From: Promethearchaeota archaeon
GTDB taxonomy: Archaea; Asgardarchaeota; Lokiarchaeia; Sigynarchaeales; SOKP01
DNA length: 64,000 nt
Direction: 5' to 3'
Assembly: GCA_019057775.1 (NCBI GenBank)
Contig: JAHLWT010000224.1
Location: 12,063-76,062 of the forward strand
Part shown: in pieces, positions 45,457 to 52,557 of the stretch
How the letters are laid out: the number at the start of each line of letters is the position of its first letter
How positions within the stretch are numbered: the first letter of the stretch is position 1
Notes under the pieces: model-generated
What the model was told of the DNA's origin: nothing
Seen by the model: the letters and a program-made list of their open reading frames with translations, nothing else
The model's database searches: none
Program-made: the position numbers and the translations under genes

Positions 45457-45992
45457 TATTCTTCTCGATATGAGCTATGCTTGATAATTTCGAATTTTAC
45501 GGTATTATCTACTAAAAGTTTGACTATATCTGGATGATAATCTAATATGATTTTCTTTTCTTCTTTGATTTTGATCAATTTAGGGATATAAAATTCATCA
45601 AAGGACTCTTCTAAAGGAATATAGCTCGATAAGTATGCTGTTTTATTGTTATACTTGATATAACACATGTAATTCTCTATATCGATTATATGGTTATCTT
45701 TTCTTACCCCTCTAAATTGTACCGATACTGTCTTTTTATCAGCTTCAATCTTAAAGTTTTCTGTTAGGTATGGTAAATCTTCAGGATGAACAATTTTATA
45801 GAATTCCCTTTTTTTCCAATTGTTAATATCTTCAGGAGTATACCCAAAAATCTCCGTAAATTTTTGGTTAAAATATAATAAATAACCTCTCTGAATTATT
45901 AAAACCCCCATTGCTGAATTATCAGCAAAATGAAGAAATGTTTCATTACTTAATTTCGTTGTAAAAACATCATTTACTTTAACTTTTGACAT
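45453..45992 (-). CDS. Stand-alone PAS-domain protein, copy 1
   Basis: A 179-residue protein that is essentially one PAS domain: FLHFADNSAMGVLIIQRGYL, YFNQKFTEIFGYTPEDINNW, FYKIVHPEDLPYL and a C-terminal strand set (YMCYIKYNNKTAYLSSYIPL). Single PAS domains without kinase or other output normally sense a ligand or bind a partner. The last 40 residues form a charged helix plus strand (KIKEEKKIILDYHPDI) and may dimerise. No haem or FMN residues can be called. It ends on the stop codon of the AbrB-like gene and starts divergently from the GOLD-like protein gene, so it likely shares that control region. Copy 2 is about 89% identical by eye. Confidence 0.85.
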   Translation of the reverse strand: MSKVKVNDVFTTKLSNETFLHFADNSAMGVLIIQRGYLLYFNQKFTEIFGYTPEDINNWKKREFYKIVHPEDLPYLTENFKIEADKKTVSVQFRGVRKDNHIIDIENYMCYIKYNNKTAYLSSYIPLEESFDEFYIPKLIKIKEEKKIILDYHPDIVKLLVDNTVKFEIIKHSSYREEY

Positions 45993-46086
45993 TTCTTACA
46001 CTCATTTCTGATTTTTAATATTTTTGTCTAAATTAATCCCGAATATATTAATTGGCTATCTAATTTTAATCTTTTTATAAAAGAAA

Positions 46087-46100
46087 AGATTTATATTTTG
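46087..46100 (+). promoter_or_regulatory. Likely archaeal promoter (BRE/TATA) inside the unit, copy 1
   Basis: AAAGATTTATATTTTG around 46085-46100 fits a purine-rich BRE followed by a TATA box. It is conserved in copy 2 at 48837-48852. Transcription would start about 25 bases downstream, putting the dyad at 46129-46147 just after the start site, where a bound protein would block elongation or initiation. Confidence 0.5.
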
Positions 46101-46128
46101 TCGGAATATTCTTCTTATTTATACTACT

Positions 46129-46147
46129 TTCTATAGAGAATTCTATA
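46129..46147. promoter_or_regulatory. 19-bp dyad TTCTATAGAGAATTCTATA, copy 1 right
   Basis: The same 19 bases as the dyad at the left edge, in direct orientation, 27 bases before the ATG of the GOLD-like protein gene and about 30-45 bases after the TATA box. The position suits a repressor site for that gene. Confidence 0.6.
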
Positions 46148-46173
46148 AGAATTTAAAAAAATGATGTAATAAT

Positions 46174-46974
46174 ATGAAGAAAACCAGAAATGTAATTTTA
46201 ACATTATTAGTGATTTTTGTCTTATCTCCTTTCTTTATCAATTCATCTATTGCAATAGATAATCCAGATTATACTGAAACAATTTCTGCTGGAGCTAAAA
46301 TCTATTTTAATATTAATTTGGATGTGGGGGATACATTAAAAATAGAATTTGAAGTAATTGCTGGAGGAAATAAAGACGTAGATCTTTATATTGAAAATTC
46401 TAATGGTGTTAAAATAGAAGATTATGGAAGGGTAATATCAGGGACAATTTATTTTATTGCTCCTTATGATGATGCGTTTAGAGTTTATTTTTCTAATTCA
46501 TTTTCAATATTTACTTCAAAGACAGTTGAAATCTCCTTTGATTTTATCTATGCAAAAAAGATTTCTGTGCATGCTCCAACAGCAGGACAAGTATTAACGG
46601 ATGAAATCTATAATATAGGATGGAGTACTACCGGCTCTATTTCACAAGTTAATATTCAATTATATTTAGGGAGCACTCTTATTGAAACCTTAGCAACAGG
46701 ATCAACAAATGATGGACTTTATAATTGGGTTATTTATGCTAGTGATAATTACATTTTTAATACAGAATATAGAATTAAAATAGTTGATTATATTGATAAT
46801 ACTGTTTTTGGATTTAGTGATTATTTCACAATTAATCTTCCTGAAGATAATGGAGGAGGAGGAGATGATTATGATCCTAGCATTCCAGGGTATTTAATAT
46901 TAATTTTAGTGATTATTTCTGTATTTACAGCTGGAGTGATATTTAGAAGAATTAAGAATATGAGGGTTCATTGA
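46174..46974 (+). CDS. Secreted type I membrane protein with emp24/GOLD-like and KNH-like domains
   Basis: A 266-residue protein with a clear signal peptide (residues 1-27, VILTLLVIFVLSPFFI...), an ectodomain, one C-terminal membrane helix (about 238-257) and a short basic tail RRIKNMRVH. Residues 45-125 resemble the GOLD domain of eukaryotic p24/emp24 proteins: VGDTLKIEFEVIAGGNKDVD and particularly FRVYFSNSFSIFTSKTVEIS, which parallels the p24 pattern [YF]-x-[FV]-x-F-S-N-x-F-S-x-x-T-x-K-x-V. Residues 130-220 look like the Kre9/KNH Ig-like repeat (IYNIGWSTTGSISQVNIQLY, WVIYASDNYIFNTEYRIKI). The topology (signal peptide, GOLD, single helix, short cytosolic tail) is that of p24 cargo receptors, but the homology is by pattern and needs a profile search. 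Confidence 0.65.
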   Translation: MKKTRNVILTLLVIFVLSPFFINSSIAIDNPDYTETISAGAKIYFNINLDVGDTLKIEFEVIAGGNKDVDLYIENSNGVKIEDYGRVISGTIYFIAPYDDAFRVYFSNSFSIFTSKTVEISFDFIYAKKISVHAPTAGQVLTDEIYNIGWSTTGSISQVNIQLYLGSTLIETLATGSTNDGLYNWVIYASDNYIFNTEYRIKIVDYIDNTVFGFSDYFTINLPEDNGGGGDDYDPSIPGYLILILVIISVFTAGVIFRRIKNMRVH

Positions 46975-47044
46975 AAGTCTAGATTCGAAAATACTTAGAA
47001 TTGTAATACAAAATTTTATATAATAAAATTGTATTGTATAATTT

Positions 47045-47104
47045 GGAGAGTATTGATATTTACGATAGATAATATTAATACGCTTTTATGCTAGAATACT
47101 CTCC
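47045..47104. terminator. 60-base hairpin between convergent genes
   Basis: GGAGAGTATT (47045-47054) and AATACTCTCC (47095-47104) are perfect complements around a 40-base AT-rich loop. The element lies between the convergent GOLD-like and NYN genes, so it may end transcription from both sides. The perfect 10-base arms could also be ends of a small decayed mobile element. Confidence 0.4.
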
Positions 47105-47113
47105 ATTTCTTTT

Positions 47114-47620
47114 TTATTCCAAATAATCATCAAGGTAATGGAGATCTCTTCTTTCTATAGTTTGCTTTAATCTACTTGAAAGTGCGTTTCTAAAAGACCA
47201 AATTTCAATTTCTTTATTATAACTTTGGATTCTTTTTATTACTGGTCTAAAATCTCCATCACCACTTACTAATATGGCACGATCAAATTTATCTTGGAAA
47301 GTAAAATCTAACATGTCTATTGCCAATGATATATCTACTTCTTTTTCTTTTTGTTTGCCTCCAGGTTTTTCTATTAAGGGAATTTTCTTAGCAATAATTC
47401 CGTTTCTTTTTAGAAATTGAAAAAATTTTTCTCTTTTAATTACTCTACTTCTCTCTCGTAAATATTCTGTACCCATATATGTAAAGATTTTAGTGATTGG
47501 ACGTTCTTGGCTCAATATCTTGATTAACGGAATATACTGAAATTTTATACCTTGTCTTTTGTATTCATAGAAAAGATTATTATGATCAATGAAGATCATG
47601 ATTCTGTCTCTTTTAGCCAT
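47114..47620 (-). CDS. NYN-domain (PIN-like) ribonuclease, LabA/DUF88 type
   Basis: A 168-residue NYN domain. The acidic catalytic residues of this PIN-like nuclease fold are visible: IMIFIDHNNLFYEY near the start, EKEVDISLAIDMLDF in the middle and AILVSGDGDFRPVI towards the end. The SGDGDF motif is typical of the family. Members cleave RNA; some belong to toxin-like or RNA-decay systems. A basic loop (KKIPLIEKPGGKQKEK) may bind RNA. It is transcribed toward the GOLD-like gene. No antitoxin-like partner is adjacent, apart from the AbrB-like genes on either side at 0.4 and 1.7 kb. Confidence 0.85.
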   Translation of the reverse strand: MAKRDRIMIFIDHNNLFYEYKRQGIKFQYIPLIKILSQERPITKIFTYMGTEYLRERSRVIKREKFFQFLKRNGIIAKKIPLIEKPGGKQKEKEVDISLAIDMLDFTFQDKFDRAILVSGDGDFRPVIKRIQSYNKEIEIWSFRNALSSRLKQTIERRDLHYLDDYLE

Positions 47621-47775
47621 AAATTCATGATATTCTTATTTATTATTAAAACTATTTAATCATAAGTAATTAATATCTTATTTAAAGTATAGAAAAAACA
47701 TCATTACTTCGCATCTAGAGATAAAGAGCATAAAGAAACTAGTTTGAAGAAATTTATCAAAAAAGATTAAATTTG

Positions 47776-47925
47776 TTAAAAAACCACTAAATCGTCGTTC
47801 CTACTGTTAATTTCTTTTTTTATAATTCCCTCTAAATATTCTTTTTTGTTGATATTAAAATTTAATTCTAAATACTCAAAATATTTTTTAAAAATATCAG
47901 GAAGATCAATTTCGATTTTAATTTT
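47776..47925 (-). pseudogene. Truncated small protein (ribbon-helix-helix-like tail)
   Basis: An open frame on the minus strand ends at TAA 47776 and reads KIEIDLPDIFKKYFEYLELN, then NINKKEYLEGIIKKEINSRN, the pattern of small archaeal ribbon-helix-helix-like proteins (V/I-x-I-x-L-P...EYL...I). It has no start codon: the frame meets a stop at 47926-47928, exactly at the left edge of the second AbrB/PAS unit. The gene was probably cut when the unit arrived. The rest of the 400-base gap 47621-48020 holds the left end of that unit and otherwise plain AT-rich sequence. Confidence 0.5.
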
Positions 47926-47932
47926 TTACACC

Positions 47933-47951
47933 TTCTATAGAGAGTTCTATA
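47933..47951. promoter_or_regulatory. 19-bp dyad, copy 2 left (one mismatch)
   Basis: TTCTATAGAGAGTTCTATA at the left edge of copy 2, identical to the other three sites but for one base. It precedes the second AbrB-like gene at about 70 bases, in the same position as in copy 1. Confidence 0.55.
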
Positions 47952-48020
47952 GAATTCTATTTGAAAAAATATATTTAAAGTTCTATAAAATATAATATAA
48001 ATTATTTAAAGTGATCCAAT

Positions 48021-48209
48021 ATGGAACAGAATATGAATAAAGAGAGGAATATCTTTACGTTAGAAGATGTAAAATTAGCTTCTATGGGACCAGATACAAT
48101 TGTGTATATCCCACGTGCTTTAATCAAGCATAAAATTCTTGATCCGGAAAAAAGATATAATGTTCATTTTGAAGAGATATCTGGAGAGGATCATGAAAAA
48201 AAGTGTTAA
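48021..48209 (+). CDS. AbrB/SpoVT-like small DNA-binding protein, copy 2
   Basis: A 62-residue paralogue of the protein at 45268. The domain part (VKLASMGPDTIVYIPRALI, KHKILDPEKRYNVHFEE) is identical, with Asp instead of Asn just before it, while the tail after residue 51 differs (ISGEDHEKKC against LFEGDNEKKG). Identical DNA-contacting parts imply that both copies read the same operator, so cross-regulation between the two loci is likely (inference). Same GTGATC ribosome-binding site, same upstream dyad and TATA, and the same TTAA overlap of its stop with that of the PAS gene. Confidence 0.75.
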   Translation: MEQNMNKERNIFTLEDVKLASMGPDTIVYIPRALIKHKILDPEKRYNVHFEEISGEDHEKKC

Positions 48210-48745
48210 TCTTCTTCTCGAAATGAGCTATGCTTGATAATTTCGAATTTGATCTCATTATCTGCTAAAAGTTTGATCAGATCCGGATGATAATCTAATA
48301 TGATTTTCTTTTTTTCTTTGATTTTGATCAATTTAGGGATATAAAATTCATCAAAGGACTCTTCTAAAGGAATATAGCTCGATAAGTATGCTGTTTTATT
48401 GTTATACTTGATATAACACATGTAATTCTCTATATCGATTATATGGTTATCTTTTCTTACCCCTCTAAATCGTACTGATACTGTTTTTTTATCAGCTTCA
48501 ATCTTAAAGTTTTCTATTAAGTATGGTAAATCTTCAGGATGCACTATTTTATAGAATTCCCTTTTTTTCCAATTGTTAATATCTTCAAGAGTATACCCAA
48601 AAATCTCCGTAAATTTTTTATTAAAATATAGTAAATAGCCTCTCTGAATTATTAAAATCCCCATTGTAGAATTCTCGGCAAAATGAAGAAATGTTTCATT
48701 CCTTAATTTAGTTGTAAAAACATCATTTATTATTGATTTTGACAT
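48206..48745 (-). CDS. Stand-alone PAS-domain protein, copy 2
   Basis: A 179-residue paralogue of the PAS protein at 45453. About 19 residues differ by eye, clustered at the N-terminus (SIINDV for KVNDV) and the last 35 residues (LIKLLADNEIKFEII), whereas the core (WKKREFYKIVHPEDLPYL and the long stretch from VRKDNHIIDIENY to SFDEFYIPKL) is unchanged. The termini may therefore set partner specificity while the sensor core is kept. It starts divergently from the transglutaminase-like protein gene and is convergent with the second AbrB-like gene. Confidence 0.85.
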   Translation of the reverse strand: MSKSIINDVFTTKLRNETFLHFAENSTMGILIIQRGYLLYFNKKFTEIFGYTLEDINNWKKREFYKIVHPEDLPYLIENFKIEADKKTVSVRFRGVRKDNHIIDIENYMCYIKYNNKTAYLSSYIPLEESFDEFYIPKLIKIKEKKKIILDYHPDLIKLLADNEIKFEIIKHSSFREED

Positions 48746-48881
48746 TTCTTACTCTCATTTCTGATTTTTAATATTTTTGTCTAAATTAATCCCGAATATA
48801 ATAATTAGCGATCTAATTTCAATCTTTTCACAAAAGTAAAGATTTATATTTTGTCGGAATATTCTTCTTATTTATACTACT

Positions 48882-48900
48882 TTCTATAGAGAATTCTATA
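48882..48900. promoter_or_regulatory. 19-bp dyad TTCTATAGAGAATTCTATA, copy 2 right
   Basis: Exact copy of the consensus dyad, 39 bases before the ATG of the transglutaminase-like protein gene and 30-45 bases after the conserved TATA box, the same geometry as at 46129. Confidence 0.6.
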
Positions 48901-48938
48901 AGAAAACGAAAATCAAAAATCAAAAAGATGTGTAAAAT

Positions 48939-50288
48939 ATGGAAAGATCAAAATTAGGTTTTATTGTAGGAATAGTTGCATTAGGGGGTTTGGTTGGGAT
49001 CTTCACGCCAATGTACTTTATTTCGAACTCAGATTATGATTCTTTGTCAGGAGATTATCTCGAATTATCAGCAGATTTCGAGAGCTTATGGGGGGATCAT
49101 CAGAAATTGGTTGAAAATTATAGTATGTTATTATCCAACTATCTATTATTATCTGAGAATTATGATGTTCTATTGGAGGATTATCAGAATTTAAATACTA
49201 CTTATAATGCCCTATTAGAGGATTATCAGAATTTAAATACTACTTATAATGCCCTATTGGAGGATTATCAGAATTTAAATACTACTTATAATGCCCTATT
49301 GGAGGATTATCAGAATTTAAATACTACTTATAATGCCCTATTAGACGATCATCAGAATTTAAATATCATGTATAATGCCCTATTAGACGATCACCAACTC
49401 CTCCAATTCAAATATGATACATTAAATGAATATATTAGTCAACAGATACTTCCAGTTCAATATAGCCTATTTGCTGAAGCTGTTAGAAGGTATTATCTAG
49501 ACTCATATCTTGAAGGTTTATGGGAATTAGATGAACAAGAATATTGGAAAGCTTTCGTGGAATATTGTCGAGATGTGATACTACATGATAGTGGACAATA
49601 TAATGCTTTTGAAGATGTGTCTAATGCCTTTTCTGATGCTTTAGTATTTGGAAATGATACAATGTATTTATCTCGTTGGATAATGTTATATACTATAGAT
49701 TATTGTAATACAATTAATTTTTGGGAATTAGATGAATTAACTGGGTTGGATAATCTCTTAATTATATATAATGTTGTTCAAGATTGCATAAATAATATTA
49801 ATTATGAATATGATTCAGATATAACTTTGGGGCAAACATATTTTGAGTGGGATTACATTAAATTCCCCGTAGAAACCGCTTTTAGAACTATGGGAGACTG
49901 TGAAGACCAAGCAATTTTATGTGCTGCTTATTTAGAATCATGTGGACTTGAAACTGCAATTGCTATAAGTCATGACCCAAATCATCCTACTTATGATGCT
50001 TTTTATCATGGAAGTTTATTAGTTCATATAGAAGATACAGTTGATTTTGATATAGCTTATCCTGATGGTGTTTTATGGAATCTTGGAGATATTGATCCTT
50101 ATGTTGGATATACATGGTGTTTTCTTGATCCTACTTGGGATGTTTCATTTGGTGATATTCCATTATGGCTTCAAGATTACATTGATTTGGGGCTTGGAAT
50201 TGCAGATGATATTATGTCAGTTGCTATTTGTGATATAGATGGTGCTATAGGAGAAAATATAGGTTTAGAATGTTTTTTACCAACTTAA
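48939..50288 (+). CDS. Membrane-anchored coiled-coil protein with transglutaminase-like domain
   Basis: A 449-residue protein. Residues 1-30 are an uncleaved signal anchor (GFIVGIVALGGLVGIFTPMYF), so the rest should face outside. Residues 30-165 form a coiled coil, of which 78-152 are five 14-residue repeats (LLEDYQNLNTTYNA). The C-terminal domain looks like a transglutaminase/papain fold: MGDCEDQAILCAAYLESCGL with Cys321, YHGSLLVHIED with His363 and FLDPTWD with the Asp near 397, a Cys-His-Asp triad in the right order. It could be a protease, amidase or cross-linking enzyme acting on surface polymers. The gene follows the second AbrB/PAS unit and its dyad. Confidence 0.7.
   Translation: MERSKLGFIVGIVALGGLVGIFTPMYFISNSDYDSLSGDYLELSADFESLWGDHQKLVENYSMLLSNYLLLSENYDVLLEDYQNLNTTYNALLEDYQNLNTTYNALLEDYQNLNTTYNALLEDYQNLNTTYNALLDDHQNLNIMYNALLDDHQLLQFKYDTLNEYISQQILPVQYSLFAEAVRRYYLDSYLEGLWELDEQEYWKAFVEYCRDVILHDSGQYNAFEDVSNAFSDALVFGNDTMYLSRWIMLYTIDYCNTINFWELDELTGLDNLLIIYNVVQDCINNINYEYDSDITLGQTYFEWDYIKFPVETAFRTMGDCEDQAILCAAYLESCGLETAIAISHDPNHPTYDAFYHGSLLVHIEDTVDFDIAYPDGVLWNLGDIDPYVGYTWCFLDPTWDVSFGDIPLWLQDYIDLGLGIADDIMSVAICDIDGAIGENIGLECFLPT
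49170..49393 (+). repeat. 42-bp in-frame tandem repeats in the coiled-coil region
   Basis: Five 42-base units start at 49170, 49212, 49254, 49296 and 49338, plus a 14-base partial unit from 49380. Units 1-4 are identical except for one or two silent bases; unit 5 and the partial have diverged. Being a multiple of 3, changes in number only lengthen or shorten the coiled coil by 14 residues. Confidence 0.9.
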
Positions 50289-50341
50289 ATAATTTTTTTT
50301 TTTCAAGTAGAAGTAAAAAAGACATTTAAATTTAAACATTA

Positions 50342-52210
50342 ATGTTTTTAACTAAATCCATGGTCATTAAAGAATACAAGATTAATGATTTACTTTCGGT
50401 AAGGTTAATAGGAGACTCAACAGTTATATATATAGCAGACAAGCCTTTCGAGATTTGTAAATCCATTGCACTCACCATTCCCCTTAGTGAGGTTGAAAAG
50501 TTTGATGAAATCGACTCAATCGACGACATAACCGAGAATTTAGTGCTTTATGACAGATCAAGCAATTATCAGCAATATAATATCTCTCCTGAAACAGAAT
50601 TTTTTGCTCACTCTAGTAATTTGAAGACATGGTATGAGAACGGATACGACACGCGAATACTTCACAGTAATTTAGCTTTTCCTTTATTGAATAGATTAGC
50701 GGAGGAAGGAGACGTTCAAGCTAAGAGAGTATTCAAACAAGAAATAGCAATACGTCTTGACTCGGGTGCTGTCAATGTCATTCAGTTCTTAATCAATGAA
50801 GGGTATGTAAATCACCTAAAGAGTGAAGAAATAAATCTTTTGAATTGGGATGCCTTGCAAAAAAGTCTTACTCTATCAGTTAAATCCATCTTTGAGATCT
50901 TAGATGACCCATTTGATGAGTTTATGTTCGATTATAAAGTTGATACCATAATAGCTTTTATCACACTTTTAATTAATAATAATAAGCTTCAGCGTTATTT
51001 AAGAAAAGAGTATAAATACTTGGATCTTGAAACCAAGTGTGAATTCATTGCCACCTCATGCTTTTTAAAAGATAGCTCAGAAATTTTAAGCCATCTACTC
51101 ACACCCGTCGAAGAAGATAGTATGTTTTTTGACAAATTTCTTGAAAAAATAGTCTATATTTTAGAGAACCTTAATCAGTTTCTCGAATTTCGATTTAATA
51201 TGGGTTTGATAGAGTCGCCTGTAGTAATACAATTCATTCTCCACCTCATATCAGCAAAAATCAATCATGAATATGCATATGAAGTAAAGAATGAAATTGC
51301 AGATATTCTAAAAAATGCTAATAAGGAGATTCTTGAAATAGAGGTTAGGAAATTTATCGCTTCATTTAATGTAAGTAGATTTAAGGGGAACATTGAAAAT
51401 GAGTGTATTATGTCGGCTAGAAAATATGGTTTTGGTAATATTGAAAATTATAGCAGAGAGACTAAATACCTAGAATACAATGACCTATTTTCTCTAATTC
51501 TTAAACACTTACCAGATCAAGAATTATTGGCCATCCTATTAGATGAGGATTTAAAGATAGTGGAGAATTTATTATCCTTTGAGTTTAATAGCGATAAAAG
51601 TTTTGGATTTATTGAAACAATAATTCCCATCCCCTTGATCGATTTTGTATTAAAATGGATACCTCCCCAAGAAGCGAAGGTATTAGCCTTACTGAGCCCT
51701 AATTTTCACCTGCTTAATGGAAAAGTACTATGCGATTCTCCATATATAGCAGTTGATGAAACAGGACACGTTACGGACCTCTGTCTTGTGAATTGTTCTT
51801 TAGGAAATTTTCCCAATGAAATCTTAAAACTAACACGTTTAATGAAGTTAGTCTTAACAAATAACGCTATTGAATTTGTACCCGAAGAAATAAATGGGTT
51901 ATACGACTTGAAGCAGCTTTATCTGGGCTATAATAAAATCGAGTCTCTACCTGATACTTTTTGCGACCTCATTAATCTCAAGCATCTCAGTATAGATGAT
52001 AATCCTTTAAAACTGCTCCCCGAATGTATAGGACGATTAGATTCTTTAAGTCATTTGGATATTTGCGCAACCCTAGTAAAGGCTCTGCCTGATTCTTTTC
52101 TTGAGTTGAGATTGGAATATTTATACATTCCAAACCATTTATGTCGACGCAGTTTGAAAGAATTATACAAGGTTTCCACGTCAATTAGGGATAGAAAAGT
52201 TCCAAATTAA
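50342..52210 (+). CDS. Large protein with C-terminal leucine-rich repeats
   Basis: A 622-residue protein. Residues 1-95 are a beta-rich lead. Around 105-180 is FPLLNRLAEEGDVQAKRVFK and AIRLDSGAVNVIQFLINEGY, a helical segment I recognise as recurrent in Asgard LRR proteins (family unnamed). The middle 180-470 is helical, without motifs. Residues 480-600 hold about five leucine-rich repeats (LVLTNNAIEFVPEEINGL, LYLGYNKIESLPDTFCDL) of the plant/Ras-suppressor type. No signal peptide, so it is cytosolic, and a protein-binding role is likely. It lies 54 bases after the transglutaminase-like gene on the same strand. Confidence 0.75.
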   Translation: MFLTKSMVIKEYKINDLLSVRLIGDSTVIYIADKPFEICKSIALTIPLSEVEKFDEIDSIDDITENLVLYDRSSNYQQYNISPETEFFAHSSNLKTWYENGYDTRILHSNLAFPLLNRLAEEGDVQAKRVFKQEIAIRLDSGAVNVIQFLINEGYVNHLKSEEINLLNWDALQKSLTLSVKSIFEILDDPFDEFMFDYKVDTIIAFITLLINNNKLQRYLRKEYKYLDLETKCEFIATSCFLKDSSEILSHLLTPVEEDSMFFDKFLEKIVYILENLNQFLEFRFNMGLIESPVVIQFILHLISAKINHEYAYEVKNEIADILKNANKEILEIEVRKFIASFNVSRFKGNIENECIMSARKYGFGNIENYSRETKYLEYNDLFSLILKHLPDQELLAILLDEDLKIVENLLSFEFNSDKSFGFIETIIPIPLIDFVLKWIPPQEAKVLALLSPNFHLLNGKVLCDSPYIAVDETGHVTDLCLVNCSLGNFPNEILKLTRLMKLVLTNNAIEFVPEEINGLYDLKQLYLGYNKIESLPDTFCDLINLKHLSIDDNPLKLLPECIGRLDSLSHLDICATLVKALPDSFLELRLEYLYIPNHLCRRSLKELYKVSTSIRDRKVPN

Positions 52211-52308
52211 AAAATGGTAATTTTAAAAAGATGACCTGCCTACCAAATTTATTATCTAAAGAATATTGAATTGATTTCGAATACTTTCTTACTAGAATAT
52301 ATTATGCT

Positions 52309-52541
52309 TCATGCTCAAGCATTTTTTATTTATTCTTATGTTTCATTTCAATTTTATTTGAGATACCCCTAGCTAATCGACTTAATTGTACTTTCACAGA
52401 TACTTTTATTCCATATTTGTTATGTGAGTATCGAATTAGCAAACTTAATAAGACCATCACCACTGTGATGGCCATCCAGATGTTAGATATTGAGAGTTGA
52501 GAGGGGAAGAGAAAATAAAGTAAATTGTGGCTTAAATAAAG
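52309..52541 (-). pseudogene. Partial duplicate of the acyltransferase C-terminus
   Basis: A reading of the minus strand ending at 52326 gives YLSHNLLYFLFPSQLSISNI and TVVMVLLSLLIRYSHNKYGI, matching the last 75 residues of the intact acyltransferase encoded just upstream at 52558 (YLTHNALFFLFVGQLNIFNI...). It is a direct tandem copy of the 3' end, with frame kept but no start of its own. The DNA match continues past the stop. It has a third, shorter copy at 45080-45163. Confidence 0.8.
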
Positions 52542-52557
52542 TTCTTGATACTTTAAT

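Larger units (their letters stand above)
45165..46150. repeat. AbrB/PAS unit, copy 1 (about 985 bp direct repeat)
   Basis: This segment recurs at 47917-48903 in the same orientation, with most bases identical by eye. It holds a 62-residue AbrB-like gene (plus strand), a PAS gene (minus strand) and the divergent promoter for the gene to the right. Left edge: TTAATTTTTTACACC then the 19-bp dyad; right edge: a second copy of the dyad. The sequences outside the edges differ between the copies, so the unit is a discrete block. No transposase and no target-site duplication are visible. Confidence 0.8.
47917..48903. repeat. AbrB/PAS unit, copy 2 (about 985 bp direct repeat)
   Basis: Second copy of the unit at 45165-46150, in the same orientation and gene order. 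Its left edge cuts the small ribbon-helix-helix-like frame and its right edge abuts the 5' region of the transglutaminase-like gene. The left dyad carries one change from the consensus (TTCTATAGAGAGTTCTATA). Third-position and UTR differences outnumber protein changes, suggesting the copies are under coding constraint (inference). Confidence 0.8.

Noticed and set aside
45268..45992. AbrB-like gene as the antitoxin of a classical toxin-antitoxin pair
   Set aside because: The partner is a PAS protein encoded on the opposite strand, not a downstream toxin; the NYN gene is too far away and separately oriented.
45165..46150. AbrB/PAS unit as an insertion sequence
   Set aside because: It encodes no transposase, its ends are direct rather than inverted copies (apart from the internal dyad), and no target duplication is seen.
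49170..49393. Tandem 42-bp repeats as a CRISPR array
   Set aside because: The units are contiguous without spacers, in frame and translated as coiled-coil repeats.
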